Positions 19,360 to 27,479 of a stretch of DNA of 64,000 bases are shown in pieces; positions within the stretch are counted from its first letter, which is position 1, and every line of letters starts with the position of its first letter. The stretch is from Neobacillus sp. DY30 (GTDB lineage Bacteria > Bacillota > Bacilli > Bacillales > Cytobacillaceae): the NCBI RefSeq assembly GCF_030123065.1, contig NZ_CP126093.1:4718001-4782000 (forward strand), given 5' to 3'. The notes below the pieces were generated by a model. The model was given only the letters and a program-made list of their open reading frames with translations, was not told the origin of the DNA and made no database searches. Made by a program: the position numbers and the translations under genes.

Positions 19360-20385
19360 CTATATATTGGGATAAGAAATTTCTTCTAATTCTTTGATTT
19401 TGACGAGTGCCTGCTCTATTGTTATAGGACTAATCTCATACTCAGCTGAAATATCATCCATATCCGGATCTCCACCAAAATAATCTAGTACCAGCAAGTG
19501 AAAAGCTGCTGCCCAGGCCGACACGGCTTCAGGCCTAAGTTCAAAAGGATACGCAATAAAGAAGATTCTTTCTACCATCCCTTTCATATTTTCAAATAAA
19601 ACAGGGTCACTATTTTCTAGTTTTGTTTCTAGTATCTTTTCTATTTCCTTCATTTTCGGCTGTGTTTGAATATCTGGTAGTTCCGTTGGCACAACACTTA
19701 AGTCTTCACTAAACTTTTTGACGGAAATTTCCTTATCATATTCCTGCTCTTTTAATAGGGTAAGCAGTATAGTTTTTAAGAATGGGTGGCCTGACTCGGA
19801 GTTTAGATACTCCTTGATTTCATCTAAGAAGGGACGTATATTTTTTTCTGCTAAACTTGAAATGGCAAGCATTTGCTCATTTAAAGTTTTTAGTGAAGAT
19901 AGGTTAAGCTTTTTGAGATGCGTCTCTTCTTTTGCTTCTTCCATTATTTCCTGCTGACTGTTGTCAGCCATTCGTTTGCTAAATTGCAGTATGGTGAGGA
20001 AATGATCATGCCTCTCCGGCGGAATCTCTTTTTCGTCAAACAGGGCTTCAATCGTTGAGACGATCTCCTGGTATTCATGAAGCTGTATTAAGATGGTCAG
20101 ATACAGATCGACCATATGAAAATAATCCCCAATTCCTTTTAGCAGCATTTCATTTGCCAGGTCTCTCGCTTTTATGTAGGCTCCTGCTTCAAAATAAGCG
20201 AGCACCAGACCTATTAATATATCACTATTTTCGGGGTCATGTTCCTTTGCTTCCTCAAGCAATGTGATCGCTTCTTGATACCTCTTGTTTTGCAGGCTCT
20301 CAAGCCCCTTATCCGTCAATCTCTTTTCGAGTCCGGGAAGGAATATGACATTATCTTTCCGTTTCGCTCGTTCCCGTTTTTTCAT
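19360..20385 (-). CDS. ysoA: TPR-repeat protein, YsoA-like
   Basis: 341 aa soluble protein. N-terminal basic residues (MKKRERAKRKD) are followed by tetratricopeptide-like helices at about 25-130 (GLESLQNKRYQEAITLLEEAKEHDPENSDILIGLVLAYFEAGAYIKARDLA). The rest is charged and helical, ending in a conserved-looking segment (EAVSAWAAAFHLLVLDYFGG, then SPITIEQALVKIKEL). Position upstream of tig and length agree with B. subtilis YsoA. Molecular role unknown; a protein-protein interaction scaffold is the usual inference for TPR proteins. Confidence 0.8.
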   Translation of the reverse strand: MKKRERAKRKDNVIFLPGLEKRLTDKGLESLQNKRYQEAITLLEEAKEHDPENSDILIGLVLAYFEAGAYIKARDLANEMLLKGIGDYFHMVDLYLTILIQLHEYQEIVSTIEALFDEKEIPPERHDHFLTILQFSKRMADNSQQEIMEEAKEETHLKKLNLSSLKTLNEQMLAISSLAEKNIRPFLDEIKEYLNSESGHPFLKTILLTLLKEQEYDKEISVKKFSEDLSVVPTELPDIQTQPKMKEIEKILETKLENSDPVLFENMKGMVERIFFIAYPFELRPEAVSAWAAAFHLLVLDYFGGDPDMDDISAEYEISPITIEQALVKIKELEEISYPNI

Positions 20386-20475
20386 ACTTCATACCGTCCT
20401 CTGCTTCTGTATGGAAAATAGTGTAGCATGAATTGTCTAAAAAACAAAAAACTTACCATTGCAATAGGGTGCTAG

Positions 20476-20677
20476 ATTGTTCCCGTTTTTTTGCGGATTA
20501 CTATTTACGGGCACTATTCGCACCTAATTGTTCCCGTAATTTTGTTGATTGAAATTTATGGTCACAATTCACCTCTGATTGTCCCCATAATTTTGCTCAT
20601 CCCAATTTACGGGAACAATCCCCTCTGATTGTTCCCGTAATCTTGCTCATCCCAATTTACCGGCACAATCCCTTCCT
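20476..20677. repeat. four tandem ~51-bp palindromic repeats
   Basis: Units start at 20476, 20527, 20578 and 20628 (spacing 51, 51, 50). Each begins ATTGTTCCCGTAA and ends with the near inverse TTTACGGGAACAAT, followed by a short CCCCTCTG-like spacer, so each can fold into a hairpin of about 13 bp. Units 3 and 4 are the most alike (both have TTGCTCATCCCAATTTAC) and unit 1 is the most degenerate. The 370-bp stretch from ysoA to the tRNA holds only these repeats and a tRNA terminator. Confidence 0.85.
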
Positions 20678-20709
20678 GACGTTTCAAGTATCCACTAGAA
20701 ACAAAAAAA

Positions 20710-20730
20710 CTCACCTTCTAAAAAGGTGAG
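20710..20730 (-). terminator. tRNA-Arg terminator
   Basis: CTCACCTT and AAGGTGAG form an 8-bp stem, followed on the minus strand by TTTTTTTG, downstream of the tRNA. Confidence 0.85.
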
Positions 20731-20755
20731 TAATGTCTTTTGGTATGTAGTTAAA

Positions 20756-20832
20756 TGGCGTCCCAGGAGAGATTCGAACTCCCGACCGTACGCTTAGAAG
20801 GCGTATGCTCTATCCGGCTGAGCTACTGGGAC
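20756..20832 (-). tRNA. tRNA-Arg (anticodon UCU)
   Basis: A 77-nt cloverleaf with encoded CCA. Acceptor GTCCCAG/CTGGGAC, D-arm with AGCTCAGCCGGATAGAGC, anticodon loop CTTCTAA within stem ACGC/GCGT, and T-arm GGGAGTTCGAATCTCTC. Anticodon TCT reads AGA/AGG arginine codons. Confidence 0.96.
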
Positions 20833-20859
20833 GTAATAAGTATTTCAAAGACAAGATTT

Positions 20860-20888
20860 ATTATATAATCCAAATATATGAAAGTCAA
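20860..20888 (-). promoter_or_regulatory. tRNA-Arg promoter
   Basis: Minus-strand TTGACT (20888-20883), 17 bp, TATAAT (20865-20860), 28 bases before the tRNA 5' end. Confidence 0.85.
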
Positions 20889-20919
20889 CAGCATTTTAAA
20901 ACTTTTTTAAAAATAAAAT

Positions 20920-20944
20920 GAGGGGAAGAAAAAAATCTTCCCTC
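20920..20944 (-). terminator. ysnB terminator
   Basis: GAGGGGAAGA and TCTTCCCTC form a stem that overlaps the ysnB stop codon. The minus strand continues ATTTTATTTTT. Confidence 0.75.
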
Positions 20945-21461
20945 ATCTAGTTGGCAAAGCAAATTCAAACGCTAAATCTTTGAGTTCTCGTCCACTAATG
21001 TCGTAAACAGTCATATTGATTTTATCATTTAATAACTCTAAAACGACATATGTTTTTTCCAAACGTCCCCTGGGCATTCGTATGCTGCCAGGGTTCAAAA
21101 ACAGCGTATCCCCAATCACTTCTGCTCCCAATATATGAGAGTGTCCGAAACAGGCAATATCTGCTCCCACCTCTGCTGCCTTGTATTGTAAGTTCATTAA
21201 TGATGACTTTACTGAATACTTGTGACCATGAGTAACAAAGAACTTACGTCCAGCAATCTCTGTTGTCGTTTCCAATGGGTAGCTGCCAAAATCGCAATTT
21301 CCCTTCACAGTCAAATAACCATTCATCACTTCATCGTCAGGCATCATTTCAGAATCGCCACAATGAATCATTAAATCTACTTCGTTCATGTGCCGCTCTC
21401 TTAACATTTTGAGCTCATTCGTTAAACCATGGCTATCACTAACAATGAGAACTTTGCTCAT
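20943..21461 (-). CDS. ysnB: metallophosphoesterase, YfcE/MJ0936 family
   Basis: 172 aa single-domain calcineurin-like phosphodiesterase. The metal-binding motifs appear in order: DSHG (8-11), HCGDSE (about 33-38), GNCDF (about 54-58), THGHKYSV (about 74-81) and GHSHILG (about 106-112). The substrate is not evident. It overlaps rdgB by 4 bp at the 3' end of the rph-rdgB-ysnB cluster, the B. subtilis arrangement. Confidence 0.9.
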   Translation of the reverse strand: MSKVLIVSDSHGLTNELKMLRERHMNEVDLMIHCGDSEMMPDDEVMNGYLTVKGNCDFGSYPLETTTEIAGRKFFVTHGHKYSVKSSLMNLQYKAAEVGADIACFGHSHILGAEVIGDTLFLNPGSIRMPRGRLEKTYVVLELLNDKINMTVYDISGRELKDLAFEFALPTR

Positions 21462-22069
21462 GATTTTTCCGCTCTTTCCATAATAGCATCTAACATACCT
21501 TCAAGCTTTTTCAAAGCATTGGCTCGATGACTTATTTTATTCTTTTCGTCTGAAGTTAGTTCTGCCATAGTACGGCTTTTGTCTGGCACATAAAAAACAG
21601 GGTCATAGCCAAAGCCATTTGATCCTCGCTCCTCCTCGAGAATTCGCCCTTCACATGTCCCAGACACAGTAACGGTTTTTTTGCTTGGCATAGCTGCTGC
21701 CAGGGCACAATAAAATCTTGCCGTACGATCCTCTTCGGAGACTCCCTTTAATTCGGTCAGAACCTTTTCGAGATTTTTCTGATCGTTCTTAGGCTCACCG
21801 GCATATCGTGCTGAATAAATACCTGGTCTGCCTTCTAATGCGTCTACGATTAGGCCGGAATCATCGCCAATAACCATTTTATTTAATGTCTTCGATACTG
21901 CTTCCGCTTTTAAAATTGCATTCTCTTCAAAGGTAGATCCTGTTTCTTCAACATCTTCAATTTCAGGATAATCTAGAAGTGTTTTAACTGCGATTCCTCT
22001 CGGTGCAAAGATATGTTCAAATTCTCTTGCCTTACCTGGATTTTTGGTTGCAATAATTACTTCCATCAT
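21458..22069 (-). CDS. rdgB: XTP/dITP pyrophosphatase (RdgB/Ham1 family)
   Basis: 203 aa house-cleaning enzyme that hydrolyses ITP, dITP and XTP. The nucleotide-binding [12 protein letters not shown] is near the N terminus, with [23 protein letters not shown] and [13 protein letters not shown] as the family signatures. The longest frame starts with a TTG 12 codons earlier inside rph. I prefer the ATG at 22069, since AAGGGGATACGGAG stands just before it. Known as ysnA in B. subtilis. Confidence 0.93.
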   Translation of the reverse strand: MMEVIIATKNPGKAREFEHIFAPRGIAVKTLLDYPEIEDVEETGSTFEENAILKAEAVSKTLNKMVIGDDSGLIVDALEGRPGIYSARYAGEPKNDQKNLEKVLTELKGVSEEDRTARFYCALAAAMPSKKTVTVSGTCEGRILEEERGSNGFGYDPVFYVPDKSRTMAELTSDEKNKISHRANALKKLEGMLDAIMERAEKS

Positions 22070-22082
22070 ACTCCGTATCCCC

Positions 22083-22835
22083 TTATTTTTTTCGTCTCGC
22101 TTCAATTTTAGATGTAATTTCTTCCCCTAACGCATTTTTCTGATGTTCGAATAGCTCCATAAGTCCTTCCTGAGCTGCACCTAAAAGATCCAGAAGCTGC
22201 TGGTGCGAGAAAGTAGATTCTTCGCCAGTTCCCTGTAATTCTACGAATTCACCATTCCCAGTCATAACCACATTCATGTCTACTAATGCTTTAGAATCTT
22301 CCGCGTAATTTAAATCTAGAACGGTTTCGTTATTTTTTAAGATTCCAACACTTGTAGCAGCTAAGTAATCTGTAATTGGAAATTTCGCACCCTTTTTTTC
22401 TCCAAGTCGATGAAGGGCGATTGCCATGGCAACAAAAGCTCCAGTAATAGAAGCGGTCCTTGTTCCTCCGTCTGCTTGAATGACATCACAATCAATCCAT
22501 ACCGTTCTTTCCCCTAGTGCAGATAAGTCGACCACGGCTCTTAAGGCTCGTCCAATTAAACGCTGAATCTCCATCGTTCTTCCAGTGACCTTACCTTTTG
22601 AAGATTCCCGAATGTTTCTAGTTTCCGTGGCACGCGGCAGCATGGAATATTCAGCTGTTATCCAGCCTTTGCCTTCACCTCTCATAAAAGGAGGAACTCT
22701 CTCCTCAATACTTGCAGTACAAATTACCTTTGTATTACCCACGGAAATAAGAACTGATCCTTCCGGGTGCATTAAATAACCAGTTTCAATATGTATTGGT
22801 CTTAATTGCAGTCTTTCTCTACCATCGACACGCAC
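22083..22835 (-). CDS. rph: ribonuclease PH
   Basis: 250 aa phosphorolytic 3' exoribonuclease that trims tRNA 3' ends. Family motifs include [36 protein letters not shown] and [18 protein letters not shown]. An ATG two codons upstream (22841) is only two bases from AGGAGG. The GTG at 22835 is eight bases away and gives MRVDGR, matching MRHDGR of B. subtilis Rph, so I use the GTG. The C-terminal extension is slightly longer than usual and basic (IEARRKK). Confidence 0.94.
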   Translation of the reverse strand: MRVDGRERLQLRPIHIETGYLMHPEGSVLISVGNTKVICTASIEERVPPFMRGEGKGWITAEYSMLPRATETRNIRESSKGKVTGRTMEIQRLIGRALRAVVDLSALGERTVWIDCDVIQADGGTRTASITGAFVAMAIALHRLGEKKGAKFPITDYLAATSVGILKNNETVLDLNYAEDSKALVDMNVVMTGNGEFVELQGTGEESTFSHQQLLDLLGAAQEGLMELFEHQKNALGEEITSKIEARRKK

Positions 22836-22894
22836 TACCATTTCCTCCTTAATGGCGAGAACATCTTTCCCGCCATAAAAAAATCAAATAAAGA

Positions 22895-22918
22895 AGAGGA
22901 AGCCCGAAAGGCACCCTC
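22895..22918 (-). terminator. probable gerM terminator
   Basis: AGAGGAAGCCC and GGCACCCTCT form an interrupted stem around GAAA. The minus strand continues with TTTATTTGATTTTTTT. It separates gerM from rph. Confidence 0.55.
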
Positions 22919-22955
22919 TCTGATTGTCACTATATAGTATATCAAAAATCAATTT

Positions 22956-24002
22956 TTAGAAACTACCTGTATTGACTTTTTCTGGACGAGTAACAGGTTC
23001 CGATAATTTTTCACCCTTATCTGTCTCTAACTCTGCCTTACCATCTACCGTAATTGCAACACTTTCAATACCTTTTTGTTCGGTCAATGAAAGAACGAGC
23101 GCGTTCAGTAAATGTTCAGAAACAATTTTTTCTTCAAAGCTTCCGTAGATAGATTCATTGAAGTTTAACGTTACCTTTCCATCTTCAATTTTCGGAGCTT
23201 CTAAAAGTTCCACATCAGGCATAAACTCTGAAGCCAAATTAGATTTTACATTTGGTCCTTTAACCAGTTCATTGACAACGGCGACGATATTATTCTTTTC
23301 GCTTGTGTTAACCCGTTTCGTAACAGGTACATAATAGTAAGATCCTTCTTCACCGCCGATGTAATAGACGGTCACTGGCTTTGTGTTTGTAATATCCGTC
23401 ACGCCGGCTGTATCATGATTGATACCCGTAGTTCTGGATAGATTCTCACTGATTGGTGTTCCATTAACAGGCATTTCGTTTAAATCATGCCCATTCATTT
23501 GAAGCTTTACCTTATTCACTGTATCAAACTGTGTAAGTGTCCAGGTTACCGCTTCAAGAATCTTTCTCTCATCTTCAGGCTGATAGTTCTTAAACTCATT
23601 CGAGAAGTCCACTACCGCAACGCCATCTTTAATGTTAACGGAAACCTGAGTATCCTCTGGCAGTACCGCACGGAAATCATTTGGAAGCATATTAGTAACA
23701 GGTCCGTTTGCAACTAAGTATTCTAAAGCTTGCTTCGCTACAGAAGCAGTTTTCGGCAATGTTAGTGTTTGAGGCACCACTAACCCGTCTTTATTAATTA
23801 AGTATAACTCTGTTTTCACTGTTCCTTCGACTTCTTCACTCTTACCTGTGGTTTCCTTAGTCGGGTTTGTATCGGTTACGGTAACCTCTTTTGGCGGATC
23901 CACCTTTTTCTGCACTTCACTTCCGAACAAACCGCACCCCGATAATAGAAGTGTTGAAGCAAAAACGGCTGTAACTAGGGGTTTTACTTTATTTTTAGAC
24001 AT
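22956..24002 (-). CDS. gerM: spore germination lipoprotein GerM
   Basis: 348 aa. A lipoprotein signal peptide ends in LLLSGC, with lipidated Cys23. Two GerMN domains follow at about residues 65-190 (NKDGLVVPQTLTL...FDTVNKVKLQMNG) and 205-335 (TVYYIGGEEGSYYYVPVTKRV...GIESVAITVDG). In B. subtilis GerM is a sporulation protein bridging the two membranes with the SpoIIIAH-SpoIIQ system and is needed for germination. It lies upstream of rph, as in B. subtilis. Confidence 0.93.
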   Translation of the reverse strand: MSKNKVKPLVTAVFASTLLLSGCGLFGSEVQKKVDPPKEVTVTDTNPTKETTGKSEEVEGTVKTELYLINKDGLVVPQTLTLPKTASVAKQALEYLVANGPVTNMLPNDFRAVLPEDTQVSVNIKDGVAVVDFSNEFKNYQPEDERKILEAVTWTLTQFDTVNKVKLQMNGHDLNEMPVNGTPISENLSRTTGINHDTAGVTDITNTKPVTVYYIGGEEGSYYYVPVTKRVNTSEKNNIVAVVNELVKGPNVKSNLASEFMPDVELLEAPKIEDGKVTLNFNESIYGSFEEKIVSEHLLNALVLSLTEQKGIESVAITVDGKAELETDKGEKLSEPVTRPEKVNTGSF

Positions 24003-24115
24003 ATTTTTTCCCTCCTAAGACAGTTTGTACTAACATGTATACGAGCCTATGAAAATAATTAGACCGTCTTTAGAAAGAAAATTAGGACATTACTTTTATT
24101 TTTTTCAAAAAAAAT

Positions 24116-24136
24116 AAGCTCCTTTAATAGGAACTT
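24116..24136 (-). terminator. racE terminator
   Basis: AAGCTCCT and AGGAACTT pair (one G-U) just after the racE stop, followed on the minus strand by ATTTTTTTTG. Confidence 0.7.
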
Positions 24137-24138
24137 AA

Positions 24139-24933
24139 TTATAATTTAATCTTTTTGACATTACTTATAGGTACTCCGAGCCACTGAGAGGCAATTTTTG
24201 AGAAGATATACCTTGAGCCTGTTGTATAAAATTCATGCAGCGGTTCGACCTCATCGGATTCGAGGATATTGTTATACTGAAGAATGGCACTAATTTCCCT
24301 TGCCGTTTCATCTCCAGAGCTGATTACATTCACACCATCACCCATCACTTTTTGAATAAGCGGTTCAAGCAGCGGGTAATGGGTGCACCCGAGGATAAGG
24401 GTATCTAGGTTTTGATTTTGCAATGGTTTTAAGGCTTCGATGACGATTCTTTCTGCAATTTCTCCATCATACTCACCACTCTCCACGAGGGGGACGAACT
24501 TGGGACAAGCTTGTCCAGTAACAAATAACCGGCTGTTCAGTGCTTTTAAGGCTTTTTCATAAGCACCGCTCTTGATTGTACCTTCTGTACCAATAATCCC
24601 TACCCGAAAGTTCTTTGTCCGCTTGATAGCGGTGCGTGCTCCAGGGTAAATTACCCCGATTACTGGTATACTCAGCTCATTTCTAATCTCATCCAGGACA
24701 GCCGCCGTAGCAGTATTACAGGCTATGACAAGCATTTTAATCTTTTTTTCTAACAAAAATGTAGTTAGTTCCCAGGTGAATCTTTTAACTTCTTTAAGAG
24801 GTCTAGGGCCGTACGGGCATCTTGCCGTGTCTCCTAAGTATATTATTTTTTCATTCGGAAGCTGTCTCATAATCTCTTTGGCAACCGTTAATCCGCCAAC
24901 TCCGGAATCTATAACACCAATGGGTTGTTTCAA
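24139..24933 (-). CDS. racE: glutamate racemase
   Basis: 264 aa. Supplies D-glutamate for peptidoglycan. N-terminal [16 protein letters not shown] and [11 protein letters not shown] are characteristic. The two catalytic cysteines lie in [10 protein letters not shown] (about 73) and [11 protein letters not shown] (about 184). Lies 16 bp downstream of the MarR-type gene ysmB, as in B. subtilis, where it is called racE (murI elsewhere). Confidence 0.95.
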   Translation of the reverse strand: MKQPIGVIDSGVGGLTVAKEIMRQLPNEKIIYLGDTARCPYGPRPLKEVKRFTWELTTFLLEKKIKMLVIACNTATAAVLDEIRNELSIPVIGVIYPGARTAIKRTKNFRVGIIGTEGTIKSGAYEKALKALNSRLFVTGQACPKFVPLVESGEYDGEIAERIVIEALKPLQNQNLDTLILGCTHYPLLEPLIQKVMGDGVNVISSGDETAREISAILQYNNILESDEVEPLHEFYTTGSRYIFSKIASQWLGVPISNVKKIKL

Positions 24934-24949
24934 AATTTTCGCCTCATTT

Positions 24950-25399
24950 TTAACGCATGTCTTGATGCAATTTCATTAAATTGGTTTGAAGTTGTTGAAT
25001 TTCTTCTACTGAGAAATTAGTCAAAACTTCCTCTAAGTAAACTTGACGTTTCTTTATGACTTCATCTATTATTCTTTCGCCTTCTTCAAGTAAGTGGATT
25101 CTGACGACACGGCGGTCCTTAGGATCCTTTACCCTGACGACCAGCTGGTTTTTTTCCATCCGGTCTACAAGGTCAGTTGTCGTACTAAAGGCCAAATACA
25201 TTTTAGTAGACAACTCTCCAATGGTCATATCACCATCCTCAAAAAGCCACTGCAGTGCTACAAACTGCGGCGGGGTTATTTTATAATGGCTAAGCATTTC
25301 TCTGCCTTTCTGCTTAATAATACCTGATATATAACGCAAATCTTTTTCTATTCTAGCGACAATTTCCGCGCTGAGCTTTTGTGTATCTTCCACAGTCAT
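24950..25399 (-). CDS. ysmB: MarR-family transcriptional regulator YsmB
   Basis: 149 aa winged-helix regulator. The recognition region is [46 protein letters not shown] (about 60-105), with the DxRD-type wing of MarR proteins. Ligand and targets are unknown. Probably co-transcribed with racE. The gene name follows synteny with B. subtilis gerE-ysmB-racE. Confidence 0.87.
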   Translation of the reverse strand: MTVEDTQKLSAEIVARIEKDLRYISGIIKQKGREMLSHYKITPPQFVALQWLFEDGDMTIGELSTKMYLAFSTTTDLVDRMEKNQLVVRVKDPKDRRVVRIHLLEEGERIIDEVIKKRQVYLEEVLTNFSVEEIQQLQTNLMKLHQDMR

Positions 25400-25570
25400 C
25401 TCTATAACACTCCTATATTGGCTTCCCTATGCCTAATTTTCGTAGACTTTACCCGTTCTTTCATCTTGCTCTATTTTCTACTTTTTTCGCTAAAATTTCA
25501 AGTTGAAACATATCCCACCGCAAACTCATATGTATATATCCAATTTTTGTAAAAAACCCCTTACAAAAAC

Positions 25571-25602
25571 ATGAACCGGCCTCCCGCAGGAAGCCGGTCA
25601 TG
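25571..25602 (-). terminator. gerE terminator
   Basis: A long stem with ATGA/TCAT ends and a CCGGC-TCC core closes around CGCA directly after the gerE stop, followed on the minus strand by GTTTTTG. Confidence 0.82.
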
Positions 25603-25603
25603 A

Positions 25604-25828
25604 TTAAAGTTCTAGCTCTCCCATACGAAGGAGCTCTACAACTGCTTGTGAACGCCCCTTTACACCAAGCTTTTGCATAGCATTGGAAATATGATTTCGA
25701 ACCGTCTTTTCGCTTATAAATAATTCACCAGCGATTTCCTTAGTAGTTTTATCCTGTACTAAGAGTTCGAATACTTCTCTTTCACGTTTGGTGAGTAACG
25801 GCTTGTGAGTATATTCATTCTCCTTCAA
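25604..25828 (-). CDS. gerE: late mother-cell transcription factor GerE
   Basis: 74 aa, the same length as B. subtilis GerE. It is essentially one LuxR/NarL-type HTH domain ([51 protein letters not shown]). GerE activates and represses sigma-K-dependent coat genes late in sporulation. The start is TTG with AAGGAGGG upstream. A sigma-K-like promoter lies about 60 bp further upstream. Confidence 0.96.
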   Translation of the reverse strand: MKENEYTHKPLLTKREREVFELLVQDKTTKEIAGELFISEKTVRNHISNAMQKLGVKGRSQAVVELLRMGELEL

Positions 25829-25892
25829 GTATTGTGACCCTCCTTGCCTTCGCCAGTTATGAACCGTATGGTGGGTATATATTTAGTCAGGA

Positions 25893-25921
25893 TATCTTAT
25901 GTGAATAACACACCTAGAGTG
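25893..25921 (-). promoter_or_regulatory. candidate sigma-K promoter of gerE
   Basis: Minus-strand CAC (25921-25919), 17 bp, CATAAGATA (25901-25893). The -10 fits the sigma-K consensus CATANNNTA exactly and the -35 fits the short MAC element. Expected leader is about 55 bases. Confidence 0.5.
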
Positions 25922-25969
25922 ACTAGAAATGCTTGAAGGAGAATAATTTTATGAAAAAAATTAATAAAA

Positions 25970-25994
25970 AAAGTCCTTTTGTTAAAAGGACTTT
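25970..25994 (-). terminator. sortase gene terminator
   Basis: AAAGTCCTTTT and AAAAGGACTTT form an 11-bp stem with a 3-base loop overlapping the stop codon, followed on the minus strand by a T-rich run. Confidence 0.85.
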
Positions 25995-26589
25995 AAATTG
26001 GTTTAGCATATATGATATAGCGTTGTGGAGCGTTTCCAACAAAACGGAATGGATAGCAGGTGATTACGATTAATTCTTCCTTTGTATTTTGTAATGTAAT
26101 GATTGACCGATCTTCAGCGTCAACAATCTTAGTATTTGTTAATTCATATTTGAATTTCCCGTTTGGCATGTGTACTTCAAAAATATCTCCAGGTTCAAGC
26201 TCACCTAAACGGCGAAACACCGTATCACGGTGTCCAGATAACACAATCTGTCCATTTTCACTCGGGAAGTATGAACCTTTATAATGACCGACTCCTTTTT
26301 TTAAATCATTCGGGTCGGTACCTTCAACAATTGCTAGTTCAGATTTAATCTTAGGTATGGTTAACAAACCGACCGTATCACCGAATTTAGGCGGATCGAT
26401 TTTTTTAGGATTCTTAAAAGGTTCTTCTGCATCATAATTAGACTCAGCCTGCGCTACTATTCTTTTAGCTTCTTTTAGTGAAGCGTCGCTCATAAAGTTC
26501 GTCTCAACGATTTGCCAAACCCCGATTCCAATTACAACCAGTCCTGCCAATATAATAAGTAACGGTAGCTTCTTCACCCTATATACCAT
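25993..26589 (-). CDS. class D sortase
   Basis: 198 aa membrane-anchored transpeptidase. An N-terminal basic end and one membrane segment (about 8-26) are followed by the sortase beta-barrel. The catalytic triad is visible: H120 in LSGHRDTVF, C178 in VITCYPF and R190 in APQRYII. The GHRDTxFRRL and TCYPF.F.G.AP.R patterns are those of class D. There is no LPxTG-type protein in the window. In B. subtilis ysmA occupies this site between gerE and sdhB. The first ATG has little spacing to a purine run; a GTG four codons in (MKKLPL) is an alternative start. Confidence 0.88.
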   Translation of the reverse strand: MVYRVKKLPLLIILAGLVVIGIGVWQIVETNFMSDASLKEAKRIVAQAESNYDAEEPFKNPKKIDPPKFGDTVGLLTIPKIKSELAIVEGTDPNDLKKGVGHYKGSYFPSENGQIVLSGHRDTVFRRLGELEPGDIFEVHMPNGKFKYELTNTKIVDAEDRSIITLQNTKEELIVITCYPFRFVGNAPQRYIIYAKPI

Positions 26590-26665
26590 CCTTTTCCCAA
26601 CTTTGAAAAGATCTTACTATTAGTATACCAAAGGCAGTCTAAAAGTCCTATCCAAAAAGAAAAGA

Positions 26666-26697
26666 AAACCTTCTTTTCGTAATAGAAAAGAAGGTTT
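26666..26697 (-). terminator. sdhCAB operon terminator
   Basis: AAACCTTCTTTTC and GAAAAGAAGGTTT form a 13-bp stem after sdhB, followed on the minus strand by a T-rich tract. Confidence 0.88.
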
Positions 26698-26711
26698 AAA
26701 GAATCTTTGTA

Positions 26712-27473
26712 TTATACCTGATCGCTTCCGAAGAAGTTTCTAAATGCTTGGAATGTTGTATCACGGTTTAATGCTGCAATCGATGTGGTTAATGGAATTC
26801 CTTTCGGACATGACTGCACGCAGTTCTGTGAGTTACCACAGTTCGCAAGTCCGCCATCCCCCATAATTGCTTCTAAGCGTTCAGCTTTATTCATCTCACC
26901 AGTTGGATGAGCATTGAATAAACGTACTTGTGAAAGCGGCTGAGGTCCAATAAAGCTTGAATTGCTGTTTACGTTCGGACAAGCTTCCAGGCACACACCA
27001 CATGTCATACACTTTGAAAGTTCATAAGCCCATTGACGCTTTTTCTCTGGCATACGTGGACCAGGTCCTAAATCGTATGTTCCATCGATTGGAATCCAAG
27101 CTTTTACTTTCTTTAATGCATCGAACATTCTGCTTCGGTCAACCTGAAGGTCACGTACAACTGGGAATGTTCTCATTGGTTCAAGACGGATTGGCTGCTC
27201 CAATTGATCAACAAGTGCTGAACATGATTGGCGCGGCTTCCCATTAATCACCATTGAACAAGCACCGCAAACTTCTTCAAGACAGTTACTATCCCAAGTA
27301 ATCGGAGTAGTAGCTTGTCCTTTTGTATTAACAGGGTTTCTGCGAATTTCCATTAAAGCAGAAATTACGTTCATATTCGGACGATAAGCTAATTCAAACT
27401 CTTCATCATAAGGAGCAGAATCAGGACTATCTTGACGGGTAACAATAAATTTTACTGTTTTATTTTCAGACAT
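26712..27473 (-). CDS. sdhB: succinate dehydrogenase iron-sulfur subunit
   Basis: 253 aa subunit of complex II that passes electrons from SdhA to the membrane anchor. The [2Fe-2S] cysteines are in CLEEVCGACSM (about 64-74) plus a downstream Cys (RQSCSALV). The other clusters use CMTCGVCLEACP and CGNSQNCVQSCPKG. Begins 6 bp after sdhA. Confidence 0.96.
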   Translation of the reverse strand: MSENKTVKFIVTRQDSPDSAPYDEEFELAYRPNMNVISALMEIRRNPVNTKGQATTPITWDSNCLEEVCGACSMVINGKPRQSCSALVDQLEQPIRLEPMRTFPVVRDLQVDRSRMFDALKKVKAWIPIDGTYDLGPGPRMPEKKRQWAYELSKCMTCGVCLEACPNVNSNSSFIGPQPLSQVRLFNAHPTGEMNKAERLEAIMGDGGLANCGNSQNCVQSCPKGIPLTTSIAALNRDTTFQAFRNFFGSDQV

Positions 27474-27479
27474 GTATTC

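Noticed and set aside
25951-26073. Plus-strand 40-codon ORF with GAAGGAG before its ATG, starting in the gerE-sortase gap
   Set aside because: Most of it runs antisense through the sortase terminator and coding region. The codons look like a by-product of those sequences and there is no recognisable protein.
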